Counted from the first letter of the stretch, positions 12,601 through 27,600 are shown. The stretch: 64,000 nucleotides of DNA from Antedon mediterranea (GCF_964355755.1 NC_092671.1:10301001-10365000), one strand, 5' to 3'. Translations and numbers: made by a program. The notes: generated by a model from the letters alone, not told the origin.

Positions 12601-15600
12601 ATTCAATATCTCTTTCCAATATTAATTACCATTTCTAATTTATAGTGCAGATATATCAAATATTTGTCATTTTGGTTATTATTCTACCACCAAAAGGTTA
12701 ACAAACTAATGCATACTAAAAAAATACTGTCACAACAAAATATAGACTATATAAATAAATAATAAGTAAGAAAGAATAAAGTACAACAATTAAAATCACA
12801 AGTAAAATATAAATTAACTGTAAAATATTTTCTTTTAAATAACAAACATATGACGCATGCAATGATGAACAGAAATCTAACATAAAGATGACAATTAAAA
12901 TGATAAATACTATGACAATTTACACAATTGGAAAAATATATATATATAGTTAGAAAAACACAAGTGTCTAATATTTAACTGTAACGGCCAGAAGAATAAC
13001 ACCTACCGAAGTTTCCTGGCCACTGAGGCTGTTGGATGACTGCTAAGGGTACAAGTAACAATAGAGTAAAGAACACATTACCATCATAGAATTGTATATA
13101 AAACATACTAGAGTCAAAATCTGTATTAATGCGGGTATAAGCCCACCCCGGGGTAAAATTCCTTTGCCAGATTGATATATTCTCTGTAGAACTGTACTCG
13201 TAGTCAGATCTTACATTTAGTATTTTTTGTTTGTATTGTATTAAAATCTAATTTATAATAAATGAGATTGTTTCATATTAAAAAAACTATGGCATACATG
13301 TGTCTACGGTTTGTAGATATTATATTATTATTATTTCTCTAGAGCTCTTTGAATGGATTACTTTAATGTTATTAGTAACACCATTTGTATTGATTATAAG
13401 GTATTTGGAAGGGGAAATCCCTAGGACGAGAATAAAGAAAAGGTTGCTTTTAATGGGTTTTTTGGAATAACAAGGGCAGTCAGAAATAAGGATGTTTTTT
13501 AATTCAACAGAACTTTACAAACTTTAGGTTCAAAAGTTCTTTCCCACTACAATCGAAAAATAGTATTATGAACATTTTTCCGGAAACCCAGCCATTTTAA
13601 ATTTTGGGTGATTGGGAGAGTGTCTAGTGTTTTTAATACAACTCTATGGCAGCAACATAGAAACATTTGCAACAGAGAAATTTTTACAATTGAAGGACCA
13701 ACAAACAATTTAAAAAATCAGTACAGCATATTAAGAATAATTTAAAAGCAAATATTATTTTTAAAAAGAATTGAATTTAATAACCTATTTGTATGTAGAG
13801 TTACAAATGAGTGAATAACTGAATAATATAGTCAATAAATACATGAAATGTATGAAATATAAATGATAAATACATGTGTAGAATAAATAAATATATCTGT
13901 AGATGTATGTATGCTAAGTACCACCCACTGTTAGATTAAGTATGTACTTTTGAGTCGATGTGTATAATGTTGATATAATGCCCAAGATTAAAATAATGGT
14001 GATTAAATATTTAAATTTTAAAGATCTTTTTGCCATTAATGTGCCAAAAGACGGGTTATACTTGTTAGCTATTTTCACAAAATTCTAAAATAATGAACAG
14101 TTTATTTTGGAATAAAATATAAATTTTTAACAAAATAAAACACACCTACATTTAATAGAGGGCCCACTACATGATGTTAAATACGCCAGTATGCATTGGA
14201 GGACATATTATCATAAATGTTATAAATGCATAGAATTAGCATCTTCACCCCAACATTTTTAGAAATTTTCATGAAAAATTGGTCAATCCACAACTTTTTA
14301 TATTTAATTTCTATGAAACTTTTAACAAAGCGCCTTATCTCATCCCAAAAACAAAATCATCAAAAGAGTTAATCATCGAGTATTAGCAGAAAAGTTAAAT
14401 TAGTACTTAAATATTTATATTACTAATATTAATATGAACAATCATACAGGTATAATTTGTTATGTATTACGATGATGAAGGGCTAGTGTTGCATTAAAGC
14501 TCTGCTAATTTTTTTGCCACTTTTACTTTATCGTTTTGTATCTCCATTGAGATCATGCCACTGATTATAATTATACAAATGTATTTTTTTTTTTTTTCGT
14601 TTATGGGTCTTGCATGACAAGAAATATCTTCTTGCAAGATCCTCTATTAATGATATTGTAGTGTCTCATTATATATTACCACTTTTTTTATTGGATTGGT
14701 TTTACCATTGATAGAAACTAAATGTTGAATTTAAATGTTGAATTGATACCCACAGTATTGTCCCTTTTTTTTAGTAATTTACCTTTGGATTAATATATTA
14801 ATTACAGTTATACATTGTCAGTATGGAGAGTTGGACATTTGTTGTAGGTACCTGCTGTGTGAATGGAGGACACAAAAGGTAACAGATGATTGTATGTTTT
14901 AATGTCCATGCTGCTGTACAAATTAATTTAATTAAATTTGATAAATACGACTTAATTTATTATATTTTATGTGAATATGTAAAAAAATATACATATGTTG
15001 TTAATTAGATAGAACAGAAATTTTGCAGACATTGATTCTTTGAAAAACATTAACATTTTGAGAAAAAAAAATTACAATTAAGAAACTGTAGTGAATTAAG
15101 TGTGAAAGCATGTATTAATAGCTTTTGTTAAATACATTTATATGCATAGTATAATTCTGTTTTAATATACGCTAACTTACAACTGCTCCTGCCTTCTTGG
15201 ACTTCATGTACGTGTTGATACACGTTGCTGGCGCGTGCTTTACGCATCGTTCATGCACGGTGTATTTACAAACTGAAAAAAAAAATAGAACATTCATTAA
15301 AATTCAAATAATTTAATACAATTTGCTTTAGTTTCAATTTCAAATTTCCACAAAAGTACATAACAACATTGTGTGTAATATTATAAAATATGATAATACT
15401 GTATAAAGCAAAAGAGGATGTAGACACCAACGAAAAGTTAATTATTTTGTTAAGGAAGAGGATGAGAGTCATGTAAAGTCATAAGGCCTAAAAAAAAAAA
15501 TTGTTTGTTTGCTGTCAAGTTTTTAAAAAGTTTTTTTTTTTTTTTTTTTTTAATGTTAATTTCTCTGTTAATTGTACGCGAATTTGAGAGTAACAAAACA

Positions 15601-18600
15601 CACTGAAAAAACAACGAGCTCAAACATCTATTCATAATTTGTTTCACACTTTAATTCTGTTTTGGGCGCGTTAGGCCCGGTGTATAAGACGCACCCTTAA
15701 TTTAGAGGTTAAATTTGCATGTCAAAAGTGCGATTATACACCGAAATATACGCTACGTTATTATTTTTATTGTTTCATCTTCGCACACTCGATTTTTACA
15801 CCTTTTCGGCCAAAAAAAATCATAAAAAAACTTTTTTTTTAAAAGCGCCCTCAATGTAAAAAAAAAACCTTTTTCTTATCTCCGCCCCAAATTTTTGGCG
15901 AAACTAGGGGCGTCGGATGACAGCAAACAAACTATTATTTTTTTTGGGCCTAATTTAAAATGACACTAACAGAAGAAACCATGCCACAAGAAAGCTAAAA
16001 ACAAAAAAAAATTTTTTCTTTACTCCTGCCAATATTGAGATGACATTTTAAATGTCAATGACCTTATCTAGAACACGAACGTTTCATTATTTTAATTAAT
16101 TAATCAGAGAGCACTCTATATTATTGACAGTGTGATTACATATAACTGAATGTACTAATGAAAATATTTGATTAGCCATTTAAGTTGTTTCATTTTAATG
16201 TTATATTAACATTCTGACTGGTTAATAGGTTAAACCTGATTAAGAACATTCATGTGACACATATTACGTCAGAAATAGTGTCCTTTTTAAAAAAATAAAT
16301 AATTTTAAAGACTCAAATTACTGTATAGACTGTCTATTTGGCATTGATAACAATTTTGGGACTTTAGCAGGATTCGAACTAAGTATCCTTAAATTGATAA
16401 GCAAACATTTTATTTAATTTTATTTATCAATTTTTATTTATATGTTTTCTGTATTTATTTTATTACAATATAGGTACAATAAAAAAACAGTGACAAATAC
16501 TAAGTACAGTATTAGCATTGTAGCTATTGTTTGTATAGTGTTTTTTATAGAATTTAATTAAATTTATTTATAGGAATTACAATTGACAACTAATAGTGTT
16601 GTAATGCGAGCTTTATATTTAGATGTTTGATTTTTGTCATCGCCCTTTTCAAAATAGTTTGATATAGATGAACAGCCTCCATGTTGATGCATGGTATTTT
16701 TGATCAACAATACCTGGTAGAGTCCATTAATTACGGGGGTTCTTTTTGACTGGGCATTTTTTAATTACCCAGTTAATCTATGTCTCAACCACTGCATGGT
16801 CCAAAAATGTTTTAATTACCTCCCCAAATAGAAAATCGTGTAATCTATAATGATGTGACTCAGGTCATTGACCAATCAGTGTTAAAGTATCAGTATTAAA
16901 TGCACTGGGTTTAATGTGCTTTGAAGAAGCTTGCTATTTTTGTTAATGCACATGGCTAATTGTGTTGGGACATGGTTTTCTGTGCTCTTAGTTTTGATTT
17001 CCTGAATTTCAAAAGTGCTTGTCCTGGGACAAGAGGATACGTCAAATGTGGTTGTCCGACCGTAAAAAACCCTTTTCCGGGCGTCGGGCAAGTGGGTTCG
17101 CTCAGCCCTGAGTATTAGCATTGAAGCTATTGTATAATGTTTTTGATAGAATTTAATTAAATTTATTTATAGGAATTACAATTGACAACTAATAATGTTG
17201 TAATGCGAGCTTTATATTTAGATGTTTGATTTTTGTCATCGCCCTTTTCAAAATAGTTTCATATAGACGAACTGAACAAACACATTGTTTTTTTTATATC
17301 CCACGCAATGTAATGCATTTATATCATGAATCTCCAGATGTTAGTAGAAGACACTGTCACCATATGGTTCTAATTAATGTTAATTGACTTAGCAAAGAAA
17401 TCAGCATCTTTAGCAAAAGACGTTAATTTGATGACGTTAATCGACTTTTCCAGCTAAGGTCATGTTGGTAGTGAATACAGTCGTTATCTAATCATTTTTA
17501 AAGTGATCGTGTTTACATAATGCATCATGAGTGTATATTATGAAAGTAGGGTTTTAAACATAATCTTTTCAAATAAGATAATAAAAAAATGGTTATCATC
17601 ATTTTTATCTCCGAAGAGTGATAATTATTTGTTTGCTCACATGACAGTGAACAAAAATAGATTTAGTGCTGTGCAGTGTGGTGATGTTGAAAATATGGTT
17701 AGGTCAGGTAAATCGAAACATTCCTAGACAGTTAGTCCTAGAAACCATCAAACCTGTGTCGATGAACGAGAACACGCATCCCAATATCTCCACATGCACA
17801 CAATGAATAAAGCAGCACACAATGAATAAAGCAGTACACCTTGGGGACAGCCTTATTCAGGGGACCTACCTATTAAAGGGACCCCTTTTCTGTGAAACAA
17901 ACACTTCAGTTATTCAGGGTAGCTTTGAATGAGATGTTGGGTCCAAATGTATCCCTTAATACGGGTTCTATTGAATTAGTAGGGTTTCTTTAGTAAAGCA
18001 ACTAATTTAAACTATTATGATAACTCACAGGTACAACTGAGGCCTTGTTTGCCTAGACCAACCAACAAATTTAAACAGTAATTACAGTAGGCTGGCTTGC
18101 TAAAATGTTTCAACTTCCAAATGTGATTGCCATCATCTTTCACATTCTAGAAATAGAGAAATTGGAGAAAAAACAAACAAGAAATTATAAGGCTGATATT
18201 TGCATAACGAAGCAAAATGATAACACACTTATGTAACAAAAAACTGTGGTAAATGGATTGGACAACTATGAAACATGAGTTGAATTTGTATGCACATTAG
18301 GCTAATTCAAATAATATAAATTATTGTATATGACGTGTGGTAAAGTAAATATCTTTAGATAAGTTTAGAAATCAATTTTGCCAAATCTTAAGATAATCAT
18401 GTGACTGTAACTAAAATATATTTCCAAAACTTGTTTCATGTGCTTTATTATTATTGTTTACAGTATATTAAAAATGAATCATTTCTGCCTTTAATTAACT
18501 ATTCTTAAAATATTTTTTTAAACAAATTTTACTGCTCAGACATTGTAATCTTTTAAGCTGATGTTGGAATGTTAAAGTCCAATGGAATTTGAAGGCTTGT

Positions 18601-21600
18601 CAGTGAATGCATAGGCATGTCTTTTGAAATATAGCATTAATATTAACCTCAACAACACAACAATAGGCATGAAAAACATTATTTGTATGTAAAACATTAC
18701 TCTAAAGTCAGGAATTTGAAAGCTTTTGATGTTGCAACTACATAGGACTACTATCATAGTATCATATTGAGGTATTATTTGCATATTTTGCGTTTTCTTT
18801 TCAATTTTTATCAAGTCACCGGACCATATGACAACCGTGGATTTTGTTATCACATAAAAATGCATTTGAAACTTTTTTGGGACTACAAAAGTAAAAAAAA
18901 CTCAAAATTGATTTCACAGAGCCAAGTGACAACGTATAATTAACAAATCCAAAGCTCCTTATTGTTGAATGAGGGCGTGTGGCACAGTGAGTTGAACGTT
19001 GGATTACTTATAACTATTATAAATGTGGCCCCAAAACTTACTGTATCTAAGCCAAGTAAAACCAATAAAGGTATTGTAGATGTACCCCCTCGAATCCATT
19101 CTTGTAGTGATACATACCCGTCTGAATCAAAATCAATTTCAATCATCATATCCTGTAAAATCTGTAACAGAAAATATCGTGTGTGTGAAACATCATTAAA
19201 CTAAATGAGACTAAAGTAGACTAGAAATATCTATTTATTAACCTATGATATTATTAGATAGTTCTAATTATGTGCTTGAAATAGGCATCTAAATATCACA
19301 AAAGAAATTCAAATATTATAATTTTTATCTGGTTTTAACTCTCTAAAAACCGGAAAACTCTCTCAAAATCAGACTTTTCTTAAGGGAAAAAAGGTCCCAA
19401 ATTCATTTTTTACCATTACAAACACATTGTGAAAACAAGACTTTCCAGAAAACCAGACATTTGCCAGCCCAAAGGTGTTCGGTATTGGGAGAGTTGATTG
19501 TATTTGTATTGGAAAGTATGACAATAATGTGTGAGTGGGTGGTATAGGACTGTATGTTCTAGTTGCCATTTCTTGATAATTAGTATTATCTCTGAGTATG
19601 GCTATTATTTAGGTGTGGTCATTCCTTGTAGAACAAGTGGGCGTAACTAATTTTGAGTATTCTAGTGTTTGGTTTTTCTTAAGTCACTCTTATCTTTTTT
19701 TTATCTATTATATCATATTTTGAATGTGTTCGTATTCTGGGCGTGGCTATTGATCTTATCATACCGGTCTCAGCTCAGTAACGTCCCATCCTAAGTATTC
19801 TGCAACATGCATCATTTGATTCACAATACAATCCAGTTCCTGATGAAGAAACAAACAAAAATGGGTCATTTTATAGGCAAAATATTCATTGTGCTATGAG
19901 AAGAGAATGCTGTGGTTATGACCATGACCATTAACTGAGTAATAATTTAAAGATGAGAAGTATACAACTCTGAGAATGAAAATTAAAGTGTCTTACAGTG
20001 CTATCTAGAATTCCATTACCATCCGTATCATACAGACGAAACATAACTGAAAAACACAAACAAGATTTATAGAACATTAAAATGTCATTCAGCTAAAGCA
20101 AAAAAACTACTGAATAGAATGATGATATTGAATCATATATCAATCGTTTTAAATAGCATTGTTCGACTTTAGATGTATTTGAGAATAATAAATGTAATCA
20201 TTGAGTTAATGTTAATCTGCACACAGGACAACATACAGACAAATATACACAACTCTTTGGGAGTGGGACAGGATTTGAACCCTGGAATTTAAGTAGGCAA
20301 GCACGTTCCGTATACAACTTCATCTCGTTGTCGGAATGCTTATTAAATCAAACATTTGTTATGTTCAACATGACATTACCAAAACATTCATCAAGATTCC
20401 TACAACATAACTCCGCTTTGCAAATAATACACCGCAACGTGGTAATGATTACCACGCATAATTGCACGCGACCATTAAAGCCAGTCTTTAATAAGAACAT
20501 GGATGAGTGCCCTAATGTTATTTGAGTACACATGCTAAAATGTTTGCCTTAATGACACAAGTACAACCTGCTAATAATGTGCCAACTCATTCAAAATATG
20601 CCATATTCATTAAATGATAAAGGGATTATTACCATAGTAAAATATCAAAGGCATCGATGATAAAAATATAGGTAACTAAATATTTATTCTAGAAACACTT
20701 GCATTCACTGAAACTTCTATAATTTATTGTAGACAATTTTCTTATATTAAATATTGTTTTAATATTTACATAAACCAAAGTTATAGTATAGTAACTAATT
20801 ATTGAACATTTTATTTAAAAAAAATCTAGTAATAATATAAAATAAAAGATGATGTGATAAATATGATACTATGATGGTTTTTGAATTATTGTCACCTAAA
20901 CAACCGCCACAACACACTAAAAAAAAACTCTTCACTTTCTTAAATTTTGAGATACCTATATAATAATTTAATAAAGCATACAAAAAAAAAATTGTAAATA
21001 ATCTCACATGCAATAATATGCAATTTGAGATTAGAAAACATCTAAAAATAGTTTGGAAAAATGAAGATTTTCTCTTGACAAATTTCCTAATAAATCAAGC
21101 TAAATTTGTATATTTTGTTGTAATTCTAAGACCTGTACACAGTTGAGTATTACAAAAGAGAATTCTAATCAGCGAATATGACCTTTTCAATGTTCACCTT
21201 TCTAAGAAATCAAGGCAAGTTGTAAAGTCATAGGATATGCCCCAACATCACCTTTCACCTAATGTGATTATATTTCCTATTTTAGTTGTCACACATCACC
21301 AACAGATAAACGAATATTTTTTTAAAATATTTTATTGGTACTCACTTTAGAATCAGTGGTACACACCTTTCGGTGGTGCGTCTATACAAATATAAACAAC
21401 AACATATAAAAGGTATTAAATGATAATTAAACTAATACATAATTTACTTACATTGAACAAAAAAAAAAAAATTAAAAAAAACCTAATACAATTTACAGTA
21501 GTAATTGTAGACTTGAATAAATACCTAAAAACAATTGTATAACAAACAAATCAATATACAGATTGATTGATTGATTGATTGATTCTTTTATTTTTCACAC

Positions 21601-24600
21601 AACATTCTTAAAGATATAAATAAAAGATTAAGTACAATAAAGTGTGAAAAACAGGATAACCACAAGCAAGCAAAGCTTTTAATCTGTGGCACCCTAACTT
21701 AAAATATAAATTTACAAATATATTACAAAAAATGTTTTCATGTAGTAAATAAATGAAGGAAAATACAACGTACTATAATATAACATATATATATACATCA
21801 GTCTCAGAATATATACAAAAATGTAATTAATTAAGTTAAAGTTAGACATATTTTACAAATGTTGTTTTCGCATAGGTCAGTAGAAAACACACTTACTTAC
21901 AAAATGTCTGACAGAAAAAAAATAAAAAAATACTTATACATAATAAATAAAACTAAAAAAACTAGGAAGCCCCTACGAAGGTGACACCATACCATGACAT
22001 GGGACAATATGTTTTAAGAAAATGGCCAACCCCTATTCAGGGTATATCCTATTAGATAAGGGACACTATCCCATGAAATAAACAAGAGACAATATATGTT
22101 GTAACACTATGGCCAACCCCTATTCAGGGTATATCCTAAATAAGGGACACTATCCCATGAAATAAACAAGGGACAATATATTCAATTCAATTCAATTCAA
22201 AAGACATTTATTTTCATCCATGGCAATACAATACAAAATAATAAACAGAAATGGTAAGGTATATTAAAAATGAAATAGATGATTGTTGGATATACAAAAG
22301 AAAAGTGAATTTAAGAAAATTGGCTATGGAGGAAGGCATAATCCCGAGAAGATGAGGAAATCTTGTGCTGGGTATGCCTATGCAAATAAAATGGATAATT
22401 GAATAAGAGTGAAAAAACAAGGAACAATATATGTTGTAACACATGGCCAACCCCTATTCAGGGTATATTCTAAATAAGGGACACTATCCCATGAAATAAA
22501 CAAGGGACAATATATGTTGTAACACTATGGCCAACCCCTATTCAGGGTATATCCTAAATAAGGGACACTATCCCATGAAATAAACAAGGGACAATATATG
22601 TTGTAACACATGGCCAACCCCTATTCAGGGTATATTCTAAATAAGGGACACACTATCCCATGAAATAAACAACGAACAATATGTATATTTTAACACTATG
22701 ATTAAATTCGCGCAGGCGGGGAAAATTATTATTATTGGAAGGACATTTTTGTGTAGGTTGAATTACATTGCGTCGGTCGCTAGTGGGAACCAAGCTTAAC
22801 CACATTGTGAGATGGATGTTTTATGTGCTTATGTGCTGTTACGGGTATAATTGACATCATGATTGCCATCATATTATGGGTTATTTTTGGACCAGTCGAT
22901 GTCTGGTTTTGGAAAAGTTAATTTAACAACCTACATTCAAGTTTGTCTTCTGGTTTACCACGTTCAAGGAGTGAAAGATAACAAACGATGTCTTTCATAA
23001 AGACCACTTGATTCTCTACATCAGGCATTGGTTCACCAGGCTGCGATCGATGCGGCCGAGGGGCTATCTGTTCTTCCGTGTCTGAAGTTGTTAAATTCTT
23101 TTTCTTGTGCCGTTTTACTCGGACTGAGCTAAATAAACCTTTCTTCTGTTTACCTAAAAGCAATAAAAAAATCAACTTTTCTGATGCCCCAAAACCAAAA
23201 TTTTGATGAGGTCCTAAATTCAGTGCTTTTTTGTAAATGAAATTTTTCTTTATTTTAAAAAAAACTGAACATTTTTAGCAAGTAAAAAGGGTGGGACAAA
23301 ACAAATTTAGATGACTGAGAAATTTTGAGCACAGACATGATTATTTGCGTTTCTTTTGAAACACATGACAGGAAAGAATTTTTGTAACATCATTAGCAGT
23401 AAAAAAAAAACCATATTGGATCAATTGACAAGGATGGAGGAAAAGGAATAGATAACTCACTTTAAAATAAGTTATTAATAGATTCTTGTAAATTACAATA
23501 TTAAAATGTAAAATGGATTTAACTTTATATCACTTTCAATTGCTCTCTTTAAAAGATAAATAGGACACACACTGATTATAATTTAAGAAAATGGAACACC
23601 CTATAAATGGGACACTATCCTGTAAAGCTGTCTACACTATCAACTATAAAAGTATGATGTGCTCAAATATGATATTAATATGACAACATCATTTCTATAT
23701 ATGGGCACATCTTTTTGTCACATAAAGTTTGATAGTGACGGACAGAGTTTAAAACGGAAAACAAGCAATAGATTTGTTAACACCTATACATGCAAAGATA
23801 CACCTATTAAGGGAACATTTTGGTGAGTCCCGAAAGTGTCTAATTAATAGATGTTCGCATGTATTAAGTTTCGATTGAAATCAGATGCTTACTTTTCTTG
23901 TCCGTGTCGGCACTCTTACTATCTGGTCCTTGCAAGGTATGTTCATGGTGTACTGATGTTGTTCCATTTGATGCGTTCGATTTCTTTGATGAGCTTCTCG
24001 AATGTGAAACAGGCGGGTCAGCGATATTTGATCCTTTAAGAGATGAGAACAAGATGTTTGATTAACTTTTACCAACATAACTTAAATGAATTCACAATAA
24101 TTTGAATATTGCGATAACAATTATGATGATAAATTCCTTACAAAGTCCCAATAAATTGAATTAAAAAATACATTTTTGCGCTTATATACAGTACAACCAT
24201 ATACAGATAATATGTACACAAGGTAAACAGTTCGATACCACTCTACCAAGTTATGGAATAACCTACAATATGACAACAATCAACTTTTAATAATGTTTCT
24301 ATCTTTAAAAAAAAATCTCTTAATTTAGATTTACTTTTATTCTTTTTATATTGATTTGTATTATTTGTTTTGCAAACTTTTTAACATTTATCATACCATG
24401 TACCATTATTACTGAAAGTGTACGGTAAGCATAACTAAATACAGTTTTAATATACAGTAACAGTATATTTTCTTGTAATCATGGTCTGATGATGAGATAA
24501 TAGCAATTGTGTTGACAATAAAAACAATGGCATTAACAAAGATTTTGATGACGTCAATGACAAAATATATCACCTCATAAACTGTGATTTATTAATCATT

Positions 24601-27600
24601 GATTAAGAAGGCACATTGAAATTTGCTTCAACTTAAGAAAATAATATCTAAAATATATTTTAAAGCTTTAGTACAATTAAAATTACAATTTACAAATTAT
24701 CACTTATTCAAAATAGGTAAGTATTTACAACTCATAAAATGGGTTTATAATGAATAATTATCTGATTGTGTACGCAAAATACACTGATGACTTTCACAAT
24801 CTGCTATAATGCACTGTTATCAAATAATTTGCACCCTAAAGGCTTTTAAATCGTGAGATGAATTGAAATAAGTTTACACACATACTTAATATTGTGCTAT
24901 CCATTTGCCATTCTGAAAATGTTATTCCTTTACCTTTCATACCTAATGTCCATGGGGTGCAATTGGTGCCACAATGGTTCAAGTATGACAATATTGTACA
25001 TCAGTAATCCAAAATGGGTAGTCATTAATAGCAACATAACCCATTATTATTTTACTATTACTAAACTAGTATGTGTGAATAAAGGACCACTGTTTCATCT
25101 TGAATTCAAGCCCTATCTTCTACCACTAGTTAATATTAGCATACAAAAAGCTTTTTCTCATACTAAGCTTATAAATCAACCTTTTAGTTACTGTTTTAAT
25201 TTAATCTTTATTCAGAACAGGAACTAAAGATTCTACTTGCCTTAAAAGCAGTTAATATATTTCATTTTTAAATGATATGGTTTGTCCAATTGGGCATTTT
25301 CCCGTTTTAAATGAAGCCGGATTTACTATGATTGAGTAGGTCCATAAATGTAGCACTCCAGTAATATACTTGCCCCAAGTCTCTAGTTTATTTGTTTATG
25401 TTGATATTATTTCTTTCATTTTTGTCTTTAAACTAGATGAGTCGCTTAAACATATGTATGACATGCCATGTGTGCCAAAATGATTATTTTTTCATCATTA
25501 TTAAGCCAAACACTGTCTAGAACCTTGATTAAATTGAGACAATTTAATTAGGTCCACCTCTTTTGACTTTATGACTGATAGAGACAGATATGGCTTCATT
25601 TAATGCTTAATAACTAAAATATTAATAGACTGAAAAGTCTGAAGTGAATGGCCAATGTGTTCGAACATGTCACTCTGACTTCTTTTTTCTTTAAATGGAA
25701 ATTTTGATTAATCTAAGAGATAGAATCGTAACAATTACATTGATAATAATGGTCCTTGTTAATTTGGATTCTTTTGCTTATCTATCAAAATGCGGGTTGG
25801 TGACATAAGAGGTGATTCACACTAATCAACAGACTGCATGTTGTTGTACTTAACTATAGGTCTGAACATACTTGTAAAAGACATAGAAGGAATTCCAATT
25901 TAAATACCAGCTATATATAATATGAAAGAGACAAAACTTGGTCTACACACGTTTTTCACCATTTTCCATTCCGATACTAATACAGAACATGATGTACAGT
26001 ATTATTGTATTTTTAATTTTACTATTAAAACCATCTCACTTAATAAAAAATAACATCTAATGTACAATATAACTTTATTATATGTCACCCGGCGGATTTC
26101 ACTACATTCATACGTCACGAAATTGGAATTCGTAAAGAGTGGACAAACTAAAATTGATTGCGTTAAAATCACAGTGTTCTTAAAAAACATGATTATTAAT
26201 AATTGTCCAAGGAAAATAAGCTTTCCAAATTGTCAACTAATTACAGGAACTCAATAAAAAAGAATCTGTTGATTCAGAAATGACGTACATTAGGTGACCA
26301 GCTGTAAAATCAACGACTGTTTTTCAGTTCAACTCCTACACAACACCCACTACCAGGGTGTGACATTCAAACTGCAGTAGGTTTCACTTTCATATTTTAT
26401 AAACTAATCTTTATTTTTATGTTACTCTACTCTACTAACCATGTGTTATAATAATGTCATCTATGGCACAAACAAATGTCTACCAATTACCAGTTAGTCA
26501 TTTCAGTTGTTAAATAAATAATACATTTTTAAGATGCTATACAAACAGAACAATTAATTAATAAGTTATAATAGAACTATTGCTTTCCTTATATGCACAG
26601 GCTACACAATAACCATATTGGAATAGAGTTTTGAAGCCGAAATATATATATTTTTAAATTTAAGAAATGTGTAAGTGTAATATTACATCTGCTTAATCAC
26701 TTTATAAAGTAGTCCTTTCTAACCATATAGGTTTGTACCTGGTACATCTAATATAATGGAAGTTTTATTGACAAGCAAGCAATAAAAAAAAAAAATTTTC
26801 GACTCTCCTATCAAATACAACTGATATAATACTACAAATTTTGATGGACATATTTATTGTTGATAAAATCAAAATAGAATCGTTTGTCAGATCTAACAAA
26901 CGATTCTATTTTGATTTTATCAACAATAAACGCAATTCATTATTTCAGTTTTATTTCAAAAGCATGACTATGCTACATATTGGTTTACGAATGATCTAAA
27001 ATAAAATATTCATGAATAAACAAAAAGTTTTTTTTTATATATTTAACATTCACTAAAGCCGACCTGACAACCCTGCCAAAGAAACATTGAAGAATAACGA
27101 CAAATTTGGGACTGTCTGCAGCCCACGCACAATTTCAAAGGAAACAACAATATTAAAGACTTTAATATACTGAGAGTGTAACGCAACCAGGTCAGCTGCA
27201 GCCCACCTACCTTTATCATTATCAGGGCGAAGCTATATACCATATGCCTTAATTTCGCACACCCTTAATTTTTTCAAAAACAAATAATTTAAACTAATAA
27301 TTAAGAATGGAAATGTATGGTTTTTAAACTGGACAATTTACTTATATTTACACAAAATTTAAAGTCTGCAAATAATTAAAAGGCTTCAAATAATTAAAGG
27401 GCTACCAATTTAAAGGCAGCAAATAATAAAAGACTGCCAATAAATATAGCTGCAAATATAAAAGGTGTAATAACTAAAGGCCGCTAATGATTAAATAACG
27501 GTAATTTTTTATACTTTTTTGACTCAATTGTTCAAATGATTGATATTAATAATATACTTGTTTACTAAATTCCTGTAAGATAATTTGTTTTTGACAGATG

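Larger units (their letters stand above)
15273..18028. other. DGK intron with MITE, long direct repeat and Tigger-like fragments
   Basis: From left to right, the minus-strand exon border is followed by a palindromic element at 15484-15951, a pair of about 160-bp direct repeats (16509-16673 and 17111-17272), and at about 17820-17990 a Tigger-like fragment ('ttattcaggggacc', 'tattaaagggacc'). Confidence 0.65.
20047..22934. other. DGK intron rich in retroelement ends and tandem Tigger-like units
   Basis: It contains a tRNA-like SINE remnant (20262-20345), a LINE 3' end at 21558-21700, the tandem array at 22005-22690 with a LINE 3' end nested in it, and a solo MITE-2 end at 22764-22797. A possible 36-nt exon with an in-frame stop lies at 21346-21381 (see findings). 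Confidence 0.6.

Noticed and set aside
18966-19003. SINE-head-like sequence 'gtgtggcacagtgagttgaa'
   Set aside because: There is only an A-box-like word, with no B box or tail before the exon border at 19042.
24892-25227. 111-codon plus-strand open frame in the large intron
   Set aside because: The composition follows the AT-rich background; there is no motif and no supporting splice or promoter signal.
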